From: JACKCD01 sp041390905
Lineage (GTDB): Bacteria; Chloroflexota; Anaerolineae; Promineifilales; Promineifilaceae
Direction: 5' to 3'
Length of the DNA stretch: 64,000 nucleotides
NCBI GenBank assembly: GCA_041390905.1
Contig: JAWKPA010000013.1
Span: forward strand, 372,001 to 436,000
Shown: one piece after another, positions 40,443 to 48,569 of the stretch
Layout: every line of letters begins with the position of its first letter
Numbering within the stretch: position 1 is the stretch's first letter
Made by a program: the position numbers and the translations under genes
The notes under the pieces: generated by a model
What the model was told of the DNA's origin: nothing
Database searches by the model: none
Seen by the model: the letters and a program-made list of their open reading frames with translations, nothing else

Positions 40443-41120
40443 TCAGGCCGCCTCCGCTTCTTCAGCGGCCGCTTTGACATCTGTTGCCCACACAACAATG
40501 ACATCGTTTGCCATGTTTTCCAGGTCTAGCCCAGCGTGTCCGCTGATTTCGATGTTGTCACAGGGGTGGGGCAGCTCTTCCCATTTTTGCAAAGGGATAT
40601 AGCAAACATAAACAGTAGGGTCTAGGGGCGGTTTTGGCAGCCCGGTTGGCACTTGATCGCGCCTTACCTGGTTGGAAACGGCCGTTATGACCAAATCTTT
40701 CCGTTTAATTACCTTCCCATGCTTGCCAACAAGCTTCATTTCCATCTTCATCCCTCCTGCCACTCGCGCTAAAGCCTTTCCCATACCATATAAATCACCA
40801 TAGCCCCACGGGGGAGGCCCTGATTTTTTAGGGGCTTGTTCCGATTTTTGCCAGACAAACCACGGGATTTTACGCTCCGGCCAGATTTGTTTATATTGCT
40901 CGACATCGACAAAACCAGCTACCAGGAAAAAGAAAACGCCCCCCAACGTGCGGTTGCGCGTTCCATCATGCGTTTTAATACCTTCATCGGCGTGGATCCT
41001 AATCGCTTCCTTAACAAGTTGACGTGTTTGTTTCTCGCCAAGGGTCTCAATAATTCGCGTGATACTATCAAGTGGGCCCGGCTCCGTTTCGCCCAATAAC
41101 ATTGCTATTTCTTCAACCAT
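40443..41120 (-). CDS. PHAX RNA-binding-domain-like protein
   Basis: 225 residues. The N-terminal ~65 residues read IAMLLGETEPGPLDSITRII, then ETLGEKQTRQLVKEAIRIHA, and THDGTRNRTLGGVFFFLVAG. The ending pattern, dGxRxRTxGGVFFxLv, is the signature of the PHAX RNA-binding domain first known from the eukaryotic snRNA export adaptor and also present in bacteria. The remaining ~150 residues carry no domain I know but are conserved-looking, with PWGYGDLYGMGKALARVAGG. An RNA-binding role is inferred. It is probably cytoplasmic. The start is ATG 41120 with a purine-rich leader. It is a single-gene unit. Confidence 0.72.
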   Translation of the reverse strand: MVEEIAMLLGETEPGPLDSITRIIETLGEKQTRQLVKEAIRIHADEGIKTHDGTRNRTLGGVFFFLVAGFVDVEQYKQIWPERKIPWFVWQKSEQAPKKSGPPPWGYGDLYGMGKALARVAGGMKMEMKLVGKHGKVIKRKDLVITAVSNQVRRDQVPTGLPKPPLDPTVYVCYIPLQKWEELPHPCDNIEISGHAGLDLENMANDVIVVWATDVKAAAEEAEAA

Positions 41121-41245
41121 TTTTACTCCTTCCTCTGAAGGCTCAAACCCAAATCACCCACTAGAAAGATATTTTGTTGTGGATGCGAAGTAAAAGGAAC
41201 TGTATCACAAACTACGTGTTTTGACCGCTTTTTGACGCAATTGCA

Positions 41246-41304
41246 GCAATTCTCAGTCTGGGAACCCGTCTAACCTGTTACACATCTTTCAGATTGAGAA
41301 TTGC
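41246..41304. promoter_or_regulatory. Inverted repeat upstream of the Ser/Thr kinase gene
   Basis: GCAATTCTCAGTCTG (41246-41260) pairs with CAGATTGAGAATTGC (41290-41304) with 14 of 15 matches. The second arm lies 59 bases before the ATG at 41363, and a TATGAT word follows at about 41318. Its position fits an operator for a dimeric regulator or a leader hairpin. Confidence 0.45.
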
Positions 41305-41362
41305 TGGGCAATTGTGGTATGATTGCGACCAAATTCATCAATGACAGATTGCGAAGCATCAT

Positions 41363-44300
41363 ATGGAACGCACAGACAATAACACATTCAATCGCCGCTA
41401 TGTGATTCAAAGACAAATTGGCAAAGGGGGAATGGGGGTTGTTTATGAAGCTGTTGACAGGTTACGGGGAGAAAGCGTTGCGATTAAGCAGGTTGCCCTT
41501 CAATCTGCTCAAATGTTGTTCACGGGAAGCTCACCAGCCCAGATGTTGCAGCAACTGCGTCTGGTTTTGGCACATGAGTTCCGTTTATTGGCTTCGCTGC
41601 GCCACCCCAACATCATTAGCGTGCTTGATTATGGCTTTGACAAACGCCAACGGCCGTATTTCACCATGTTGTTTTTGGCCGATGCGGTCAATATTTTGCA
41701 GAGGGGTCATGGCAAGCCCGTTGAGTATAAAGTATTGCTCATTCAGCAAATGTTGGAAGCCGTGGCCTATCTGCACCGCCAGGGGATTTTGCACCGTGAT
41801 TTGAAGCCGGAAAATGTGCTGGTTGCGGATGGGGTTGTGCGTTTGCTCGACTTTGGTTTGGCAACGTTGCGTGCCGATGTGCAGGAAAGTGCGGGTACCT
41901 GGCAATATTTGGCACCGGAGGTTTTGTGGGGAGAGACGGCCACGGAAGCGGCAGATTTATATGCTGTTGGGGTGCTGGCCTATGAGCTGTTTGCCGGGGA
42001 GCATCCGTTTAACGTCTATGACCCGGATTTTTTGGATTTGGTGCTGTATGAACCGCCTGATTTGTCGCGGTTGGGGGTGGGGGAGGGATTAACGGCCGTT
42101 ATTGGTAAACTCCTGCAAAAATCCCCAGCCGACCGTTACCCCAACGCCGAAGCCACCATTGCCGCCCTCAGCCAGGCGGTCGGGATGCCCGTTCCGCCAG
42201 AAAGCGCGTCCATCCGCGAGAGCTATTTACAAGCTGCCCATTTTGTGGGGCGTGAAGCGGAATTAAGCCAGCTTGCTACCGTGCTGGCGGCCGCCAAACA
42301 GGGGCAAGGCGCGGCCTGGCTCATTGGCGGCGAAAGCGGCGTGGGTAAATCGCGCCTGCTCAACGAACTGCAAATTCAGGCATTGGTTGACGGGTTTTTG
42401 GTTTTGCGCGGGCAAGGGGTGGAAGGGGGCGGCCGGCCTTACCAACTGTGGCTGGATGCCATCCGCCAACTGGTTTTGGAGCAGGAGATAGACGACCTGG
42501 CGGCCGGGGTGCTAAAGGCCCTGGTGCCAGATATTGACCGCTTGCTGGGGCGCGAAATCCCGATGCCCCCCGCGTTGGCCGAGGGTGCAGCCCGGCAGCG
42601 TCTGTTTAGCACCATCATCCAACTGTTCCAGGGGCTGGATCAGCCCGTGCTGCTGATTGTCGAAGATTTGCAGTGGGCGCAGGAGAGCCTGGATATGCTT
42701 TCGTTTTTGAACCGGCAGGTGGGTGGCCTGTCGCTGCTGGTGCTGGGCAGCTATCGTGACGACGAACGGCCGGATTTGCCTAGCCAACTGCCAGAGATGC
42801 AGCCGCTAACGCTTTCGCGCTTTTCGGCCGACAGTATGCTGGCTCTGAGCGTGGCGATGCTGGGCGAGAGTGGGCAGAGCTTGGAAGTGCAGGCGTTGCT
42901 GCAGCGGGAGACGGAGGGCAATGCTTTTTTCCTGGTGGAGGTGGTGCGGGCTTTGGCCGAAGAGGCCGGCCGTCTGAGTGCTGTTTCCCAGATTGCGCTG
43001 CCGACCAGGCTGTTCCCGCAGGGCATTCAAACGATTGTCGGGCGACGTTTGGCGCGGATTCCAGAGGAGGCGCAGCGGCTGCTGCCGGGGGTGGCGGTGC
43101 TGGGGCGGCAGCTTGATTTGCCCCTGGTGGCGCAGCTTGCCCGCGCCATGAACTGGCCGCTGGCGTTGGAGGCGTGGTTGAGCAGTTGTGCTGAGGCGGC
43201 GGTGTTGGGGCTGGAAAACGGCCGTTGGCAATTTGCCCATGACAAGCTGCGGGAAGGCATTTTGGCACAGCTTGCGCCGCAGGAGCGGGTGGCGTGGCAC
43301 CGACGGGCGGCGGAAGCGATTGAATCTGTTTACCCTGATGAGCCTGCACAGGCGGGGGCGCTGGTGTCCCATTGGCAAATGGTTGGTGATGAGGCCAGGG
43401 AGCGACATTATGCCCGGCAAGCGGGTGAATATGCGCGTCGCCAGTTTTTGAATGCGGAAGCGATTGAATATTTGAGCCGGGCGTTGGCGTTAACGGCCGT
43501 TGCTGATTTGGAACAACAATATGGGCTGCTGCAAATGCGGGAGCAAATTTATCATTTGCAGGGGGAGCGGGCAAAGCAACTGCAGGATATTGAACAAATG
43601 GCAGCTTTGGCAATGCAACTGGATGCAAATAAACAGGCCGAAGTCGCATTATGCCATGCAAATTACGCAGAGGCCGTATCTGATTATCCAACGGCTATTG
43701 TGTGGGCGAAGCAGGTGCTGGATTTAACGGCCGTTCCTCACCATCAAGCATCGGCGTATTTATCTATTGGTCGCGCCCAAATGCGACAGGGTGAGTATGA
43801 AGATGCCCGTGTCAGCTTCCGCACTGGGCTAGTAACAGCCGAAATAAACAACATCCTCCAGTTAAAAGCAGATGCACTACGCTTTTTAGGGGTTGTTGCT
43901 GTTGAAATGAGCCAATATCCACAGGCGCGAGCATTCTTTGAAGAAGCACTCCCGATTTATCATACCCTAGATGATAAACAGGGCATGAGCATTGTACTCA
44001 ATAATCTCAGTATTGTTGCCCATTCCCAAGGTGCGTTGATGGAGGCCCTTGACTATTGGGAACAGGCCAATCAAACCCACGAGGAAATGGGAGATCGACA
44101 GGGGAATGCTCGTGTTTTGAGTAATTTAGGTTCAGCTTATATGGATTTAGGCGATTTCCAAACGTCACAAGTATATATGTTCCGAGCGTTGAATCTGTGC
44201 CAGGAGATCAATGAGCGGTTTGGGGAATGTGTTAATTTAATCAATTTAGGTGTTGTTGCTTATTATGTTCATGATAATGCGAATGCTGAATTGTATGGCT

Positions 44301-44788
44301 CCCGTGCTGTTGAAGTTGCACAGGAGATTAAGAGTGCGTATCTAGAAGGGTTGGCAATGACGGAGAGGGGGTTTGTGCTGGTGGGGCTGGATAAATTAGA
44401 GCAGGCAAAGGCTCTTTACGAAACGGCCCTCTTGAAGTGGCAAGCATTAGGACAAGCGAGCCAAATTTTTGAGACGCAGGTGGAGCTTGCCCGCATAATG
44501 TGGTTGCAAGGTCATGTGGCAGAGGCGGTGCAGCAACTCTTGCCAACTGTCAACAATGTGTTTGAAGCACATCTAATTGATGGTACTATGCGTCCTTTCC
44601 ATGTTTATCTAACTTGTTACCAAATATTGAGTGTTATTAACACTGTGCAGGCGCGGGTGATTTTGGAACGGGGATATACAGCTTTGCAGGAACGGGCTGA
44701 TAATATTTATCCGATTGCGAAACAACAGTTGTTCCTGGAGCAGATTCCGACTCATCGGCAAATTGTATTAGCTTATGAAAAAAGGTAA
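41363..44788 (+). CDS. Ser/Thr protein kinase fused to AAA-type ATPase and TPR repeats
   Basis: 1141 residues. The kinase domain (~11-275) has IGKGGMGVVYEAVDRL, VAIKQVALQ (Lys), ILHRDLKPENVLVADG (catalytic loop) and VRLLDFGLATL (DFG). A STAND/AAA-16 ATPase (~290-600) carries GESGVGKSRLLNELQ (Walker A) and LLIVEDLQWAQESLD (Walker B). From ~650 to the end come TPR-like helices: YLSIGRAQMRQGEYEDARVS and VLSNLGSAYMDLGDFQTSQV. Such kinase-ATPase-TPR proteins are large signalling hubs in Chloroflexota, myxobacteria and cyanobacteria; a C-terminal histidine kinase or DNA-binding domain, often present, is missing here. The ATG is at 41363. Confidence 0.92.
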   Translation: MERTDNNTFNRRYVIQRQIGKGGMGVVYEAVDRLRGESVAIKQVALQSAQMLFTGSSPAQMLQQLRLVLAHEFRLLASLRHPNIISVLDYGFDKRQRPYFTMLFLADAVNILQRGHGKPVEYKVLLIQQMLEAVAYLHRQGILHRDLKPENVLVADGVVRLLDFGLATLRADVQESAGTWQYLAPEVLWGETATEAADLYAVGVLAYELFAGEHPFNVYDPDFLDLVLYEPPDLSRLGVGEGLTAVIGKLLQKSPADRYPNAEATIAALSQAVGMPVPPESASIRESYLQAAHFVGREAELSQLATVLAAAKQGQGAAWLIGGESGVGKSRLLNELQIQALVDGFLVLRGQGVEGGGRPYQLWLDAIRQLVLEQEIDDLAAGVLKALVPDIDRLLGREIPMPPALAEGAARQRLFSTIIQLFQGLDQPVLLIVEDLQWAQESLDMLSFLNRQVGGLSLLVLGSYRDDERPDLPSQLPEMQPLTLSRFSADSMLALSVAMLGESGQSLEVQALLQRETEGNAFFLVEVVRALAEEAGRLSAVSQIALPTRLFPQGIQTIVGRRLARIPEEAQRLLPGVAVLGRQLDLPLVAQLARAMNWPLALEAWLSSCAEAAVLGLENGRWQFAHDKLREGILAQLAPQERVAWHRRAAEAIESVYPDEPAQAGALVSHWQMVGDEARERHYARQAGEYARRQFLNAEAIEYLSRALALTAVADLEQQYGLLQMREQIYHLQGERAKQLQDIEQMAALAMQLDANKQAEVALCHANYAEAVSDYPTAIVWAKQVLDLTAVPHHQASAYLSIGRAQMRQGEYEDARVSFRTGLVTAEINNILQLKADALRFLGVVAVEMSQYPQARAFFEEALPIYHTLDDKQGMSIVLNNLSIVAHSQGALMEALDYWEQANQTHEEMGDRQGNARVLSNLGSAYMDLGDFQTSQVYMFRALNLCQEINERFGECVNLINLGVVAYYVHDNANAELYGSRAVEVAQEIKSAYLEGLAMTERGFVLVGLDKLEQAKALYETALLKWQALGQASQIFETQVELARIMWLQGHVAEAVQQLLPTVNNVFEAHLIDGTMRPFHVYLTCYQILSVINTVQARVILERGYTALQERADNIYPIAKQQLFLEQIPTHRQIVLAYEKR

Positions 44789-44828
44789 AGGGTGGTTAAC
44801 TGCCGTTTAAGTTGTCTATTCATTTGAA

Positions 44829-44862
44829 AAAAGCCCTGCCAATATAGGACAGGGCTTTTTGA
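44829..44862 (+). terminator. Intrinsic terminator of the kinase gene
   Basis: AAAAGCCCTG (44829-44838) pairs with CAGGGCTTTT (44850-44859) around an 11-base loop and is followed by Ts. It lies 41 bp after the kinase stop. The A-run on the left also allows leftward termination. Confidence 0.88.
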
Positions 44863-44938
44863 TCTATCTAAGGTATCTACTGACTCTTCCAGCAAAGCCA
44901 CAATCGGGCTGGGTACATAGCTGCCTCTGATATACTAA

Positions 44939-45026
44939 GGGTCTGTCCAGAAACAAGTAAGATGATTTTGTACTGGTTACCAGTCAAACTTCTGATAAAT
45001 AATCTAAGTTATTCGTGGACAGACCC
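44939..45026. mobile_element. MITE-like unit 1 (88 bp)
   Basis: Terminal inverted repeats begin GGGTCTGTCCaGAAa and end CGTGGACAGACCC, with the internal part non-coding. It is flanked by TAA (44936-44938) and TTA (45027-45029). Size, TIRs and a 3-bp TWA target resemble non-autonomous relatives of IS5-group elements. No transposase with these ends is in the window. Confidence 0.75.
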
Positions 45027-45029
45027 TTA

Positions 45030-45118
45030 GGGTCTGTCCACGAATAACTTAGACATATTTTGCAAGGAAATTGCCGCAAATCACACAAAAATTATCTAGG
45101 TTATTTCTGGACAGACCC
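45030..45118. mobile_element. MITE-like unit 2 (89 bp)
   Basis: It begins GGGTCTGTCCACGAATAACTT and ends with TTTCTGGACAGACCC, flanked by TTA (45027-45029) and TAA (45119-45121). The junction with unit 1 forms a perfect 49-bp palindrome (45004-45052, arms of 24 bp). Confidence 0.75.
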
Positions 45119-45121
45119 TAA

Positions 45122-45213
45122 GGGTTCACTCAAAAATAACTTTGCAGTTCCAGAAGTTCAACTTCTCTTAGAAGTTGAACTTCTAAATCCCAAGTTATTA
45201 ACGAACGAAACCC
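45122..45213. mobile_element. MITE-like unit 3, diverged (92 bp)
   Basis: It begins GGGTTCACTCAAAAATAACTT and ends AAGTTATTAACGAACGAAACCC, flanked by TAA on both sides (45119-45121, 45214-45216). Arms share AATAACTT with unit 2 but the outer bases differ. Its middle holds the AGAAGTT palindrome pair (45152-45184) also seen at 7788. It ends four bases from the subtilase stop. Confidence 0.6.
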
Positions 45214-45217
45214 TAAA

Positions 45218-46942
45218 CTATTCCGGGATTAGACCAAACCAGTAGCTATTTCCATTCCAATAATGGTTACCATTCCAATAGTTGGTGCCATTCCAGTAAA
45301 AACCACTATTCTTGAAATAGGTACCAGCCCAGAAGACACCGCCATCCCAGAAATTGCCGCCACCCCAGAAATTGCCGCCACCCCAGAAATTGCCGCCACC
45401 CCAGAAATTGCCGCCACCCCAGAAATTGCCGCCACCCCAGAAATTGCCGCCATCCCACAAATAATTTTCTTCCGCAGGCAGAGGATTGCGGTTTGCATCT
45501 ACAAGGCGGTAAGCACCGAGCGCGGCATCATAGATGACTGGGCCTACATAATCTTCACCGGGAACCATGCCCGAATTGGCTTCCCCGCTATAGCTGCCAA
45601 AAACAGCGTCTGGTGCCCAGATGCGGCCGGCACCTTGCTGCAAAATGCTGTAGGCCAGGGTTTTGCCGTCACTCTCCATCGCCGGCCGGGCAGAGATCAT
45701 CAGCCGATGTTTGACCTGGTTGGGCGTCAGCCTGGGGTTTTGGTCGAGCATGAGTGCAACAACACCAGAGGTCACGGCTGCTGCCGGGGAGGTGCCAGCG
45801 ATGCTAAAGTAGTTGGTGCCAATCGTTTGGTTGACATTTGCTAATGCCCATGTACTTGTGTTGTGGGCATACATGGGAATATGAGCACCGGGGGCAATCA
45901 CATCTGGCTTAATGAAACCAGCTTCTGTCGGGCCAGCCGCGCTAAACGGCGGGATATAATCGTCGCTGGTGTTGGTTGGCGTATAGTTGTCGGTGAAGGC
46001 ACCCACAGTGATGACAAACGGATCGTTGCCGGGGGTAGTGATGGAGCCAGGGGTGTTGCCTGTGTTGCCAGCGGCAGTGACAACCACAAGCCCTGCCTTC
46101 CAAAGCTGTTCAACGGCCTGGTTGATGGGGTTTTCCCAGTAGGGGCCAGTGACAGGGCCGGCAATGGACAGGTTGACAACGCGAATCCGGGGAATCGTTT
46201 TGGAGCGGTTGGCTAATATCCAGTTTAGCCCGTCCAGAACCTGCGAATAGCTCCCTTTACCCTCGGCATCGAGGACGCGCACGTTGACAAGGCGCGCACC
46301 AGGGGCAATGCCGATAGGTTTGTTGTTGGCATCTTTTTGGGCGCTGGCAATGACACCGGCCATAAATGTACCGTGGCCGTGCATATCGGCCGTTGTGCCA
46401 TCAACGACGTCATACCAGCTCACGATTGAGTTTGCGCCCAGGAAGGAGCCTTGAATCCCGGAATCAACAACGGCGACGGCGATGCCTGTGCCGTCTACGC
46501 CCTTTGCCCAAACCTGGTCAACGCCAATGTTGTTGATGTGGGCCTGGGGGTTTGGGATGGGGGTGGAAGGCGTAGGATTGTTGTGGTTTGTGGAAACAAC
46601 GGGGGCATCGAAATGGATATGTTTTACGGCCGATGTTGCCGCCAGTCTGGTGAGTGCTTGCTGTGGCATTTGGGCTGCAAACCCGTCAATGATGGGGAGC
46701 ACTGTGGTGACGGTGCCGCCTAACTGATTGACAAGGGACTCAACGGCCGTTTCTCCCCCATGCGTCTGCACAATGACATTAACGGCCGTTTCTCCTGCTT
46801 GCTGCTTGACCAATGTTTGCAGATGGCTGTCCAGTTTAGCCCAACCGATGGGGTTGATTTTGGCAGAAACGGCCGTTGTTGACCCCATCAAAACGAAGAT
46901 GGTAAGAACAAGACCCAAAATGTGGTGGAAAGTGCGCTTCAT
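45218..46942 (-). CDS. Secreted subtilisin-like (S8) serine protease with GGGNFW repeats
   Basis: 574 residues. A signal peptide (MKRTFHHILGLVLTIFVLMG...SA, ~27) precedes an I9-like propeptide (to ~115). The catalytic domain has IAVAVVDSGIQGS (Asp160), DMHGHGTFMAGVIAS (His190), VVTAAGNTGNTPGS (oxyanion Asn) and SIAGTSPAAAVTSGVVALML (Ser385). After ~500 comes a Trp/Gly-rich tail with six NFW hexamers (GGGNFW), then FWAGTYF and YWNGNHYWNGN. The tail may anchor the protease to the surface or to polysaccharide. TIP-type propeptide residues ETAV are from AACGGCCGTT copies. The start is ATG 46942. The stop sits next to the MITE array. Confidence 0.92.
   Translation of the reverse strand: MKRTFHHILGLVLTIFVLMGSTTAVSAKINPIGWAKLDSHLQTLVKQQAGETAVNVIVQTHGGETAVESLVNQLGGTVTTVLPIIDGFAAQMPQQALTRLAATSAVKHIHFDAPVVSTNHNNPTPSTPIPNPQAHINNIGVDQVWAKGVDGTGIAVAVVDSGIQGSFLGANSIVSWYDVVDGTTADMHGHGTFMAGVIASAQKDANNKPIGIAPGARLVNVRVLDAEGKGSYSQVLDGLNWILANRSKTIPRIRVVNLSIAGPVTGPYWENPINQAVEQLWKAGLVVVTAAGNTGNTPGSITTPGNDPFVITVGAFTDNYTPTNTSDDYIPPFSAAGPTEAGFIKPDVIAPGAHIPMYAHNTSTWALANVNQTIGTNYFSIAGTSPAAAVTSGVVALMLDQNPRLTPNQVKHRLMISARPAMESDGKTLAYSILQQGAGRIWAPDAVFGSYSGEANSGMVPGEDYVGPVIYDAALGAYRLVDANRNPLPAEENYLWDGGNFWGGGNFWGGGNFWGGGNFWGGGNFWGGGNFWDGGVFWAGTYFKNSGFYWNGTNYWNGNHYWNGNSYWFGLIPE
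45346..45453. repeat. 18-bp tandem repeat coding GGGNFW, six copies
   Basis: Six copies of CCCAGAAATTGCCGCCAC (plus strand) lie head to tail inside the subtilase gene. They encode GGGNFW on the minus strand. Copies are almost identical, so the array is young and could change copy number by slippage. The ends show small changes (DGGNFW at one end and DGGVFW at the other). Confidence 0.95.
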
Positions 46943-47033
46943 TTAGCTCCTCCAAGTGTTAGCTAATTAACAAGAATACAATGCTAAAGCATTATTTTAC
47001 AGCCAATATGTTACAAACCGAATTAATAACCAT

Positions 47034-47063
47034 ACTGCCTTGCCGTGGGTTAGGCAAGGCAGT
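47034..47063. terminator. Hairpin downstream of the M28 peptidase gene
   Basis: ACTGCCTTGCC (47034-47044) pairs perfectly with GGCAAGGCAGT (47053-47063) around an eight-base loop. It lies between two leftward genes, after the M28 peptidase stop (47114) and before the subtilase start (46942). No T-run follows on the minus strand, so terminator function is only possible. Confidence 0.5.
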
Positions 47064-47113
47064 GCCTGAAAACATCACAACAACAAGAACACGGCTTGTT
47101 TACACGCCACTGT

Positions 47114-48508
47114 CTAGCCGCGATGAGCCTTGTAATAGGCTTCGAGGCGGGCGGCATAATCTTCTCGTTCACGGTAGGAGGGGCTGTCAAGAACGGCCGT
47201 TACCGCCTCCCGACTCCGCCGCGCCACCGGCCAGGTTTCCGCACTTGTAATCCGCACCGCCAGCCGTGCTGCCAGCACCGCCGCCTCACGCAGCAGCGTG
47301 ATGTCCGCCTTGTCCAGCGTGTCATAGCGCGTGTGGCCGTAGCCGCGCCCCGTGCGCGTCGTTTTTACCTGCTCCATGCCACCCGTCGGCACACCCGCCA
47401 GCATAAACGGGTAATGGTCAGAAAAGGCATTGACCGACTGCCCCACGCCAAACGGCAGCGTCATCTCCTCGCTCCAGTTGGCAAACAGCGGTGCCAGTTC
47501 CGGCCACTCGTTGAGCATCACCCCTTTTTCCGGCTTGCCCCCGGCCGCATCCATGTTGAAATAAAAGCGCACCTTGTCCAGTTCCGCTTCATGCTGCGCT
47601 GCATAACTCCGCGAACCAATCAGCCCGATTTCTTCAATGCCCCACAGGGCAAAGCGGACGGTACGCGGCAAATTGGTGGCATATTGCGCCAACACCCGCG
47701 CCGCTTCCATCACCGACACCGCCCCGGAAGCGGGGTCAATTGCCCCCTGCGAAATGTCGTGGCCGTCATAATGACAGCCCAGCATCACAATCTCGTCGGG
47801 GTGGGTGGTGCCAGGCAGATCGCCAATGACGTTCCACGACACCATCGGTTCGCACCGGTCGCTGCTCTTCAGCCGAATTTTGACCTCGCCATACCGCTTG
47901 ATGAGGCGCGACATCAACGCCCCGTCTTCCATTGCCACCGAAATGGCCGGAATCAGAGCCTCGCCGCCGTTGCCCACGCCGCCAGTAGCCGGCCCGTAAG
48001 CAGGGTAATGGTTGACAAAAATGAAGCCTGAAGCCCCGGCCATGGTGCTGCGGCCAAATTTTTCCCCCCGATGCACCCAACGTTTGCTGCCGCCGGGGAA
48101 AATTTCGCTATTTGCCATGACAATGCTGCCCTTGATTTCAGCGGCACGCTGGTCATACAGAGCAGGTGCGCCATCGCCCAGGTCAATCACCCGCCCTTCC
48201 AGGTTGGCGGCCGGGGAGTGGGGCAGGGTGATACAGGGAATGGTTTTCTGGATGGGGCTGATAATCTCCAGCGAAACCTCGCCGCGCCGCCAGCCAATGT
48301 ATTCGATTGGCTCCAGATGCACGTTTTGCAACCCGTAGGCGCGGAGCTTGTCGGCGATAAAATCAGCCGCCAGCTTTTCGCCTTCGGTGCCGCCAAAGCG
48401 GGAACCAAAATCGTCGCAGAGAATGGTCAGATTGTCCATGATCTCGCTGCTGGTGTAGGTGTCACCAACGATTTTCTGGTCAATGGATAGATGGGGATTG
48501 TGGGTCAT
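47114..48508 (-). CDS. M28-family zinc aminopeptidase
   Basis: 464 residues. The metal ligands can be read: VMLGCHYDGHDISQG (HxD), IDPASGAVSVMEAARVL (bridging Asp), FALWGIEEIGLIGSRSY (catalytic Glu pair), YFNMDAAGGKPEK (Asp) and AFSDHYPFMLAGVP (His). A protease-associated-like insertion lies at about 130-235. No signal peptide is evident, so it may be cytoplasmic, unlike many M28 peptidases. The start ATG at 48508 begins MTHNPHLSIDQKIVG. It probably removes N-terminal residues from peptides. Confidence 0.88.
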   Translation of the reverse strand: MTHNPHLSIDQKIVGDTYTSSEIMDNLTILCDDFGSRFGGTEGEKLAADFIADKLRAYGLQNVHLEPIEYIGWRRGEVSLEIISPIQKTIPCITLPHSPAANLEGRVIDLGDGAPALYDQRAAEIKGSIVMANSEIFPGGSKRWVHRGEKFGRSTMAGASGFIFVNHYPAYGPATGGVGNGGEALIPAISVAMEDGALMSRLIKRYGEVKIRLKSSDRCEPMVSWNVIGDLPGTTHPDEIVMLGCHYDGHDISQGAIDPASGAVSVMEAARVLAQYATNLPRTVRFALWGIEEIGLIGSRSYAAQHEAELDKVRFYFNMDAAGGKPEKGVMLNEWPELAPLFANWSEEMTLPFGVGQSVNAFSDHYPFMLAGVPTGGMEQVKTTRTGRGYGHTRYDTLDKADITLLREAAVLAARLAVRITSAETWPVARRSREAVTAVLDSPSYREREDYAARLEAYYKAHRG

Positions 48509-48523
48509 GAGTCTCCTTTTTGT

Positions 48524-48569
48524 CGGTAATCGGTAATCGGTCGCATAGCCAACTGATTACCGATTACCG
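48524..48569. repeat. CGGTAAT-heptamer hairpin
   Basis: CGGTAATCGGTAATCGGT on the left, loop with CGCATAGCCAAC, then TGATTACCGATTACCG on the right. The TAA stop of the histidine kinase gene (48564-48566) lies within the right arm. The unit is seven bases (CGGTAAT) as in other families but with a different sequence. Confidence 0.8.

Noticed and set aside
45346..45453. Short regular repeats suggesting a CRISPR array
   Set aside because: The 18-bp units are head to tail without spacers and encode GGGNFW in the subtilase frame. No cas gene is present.
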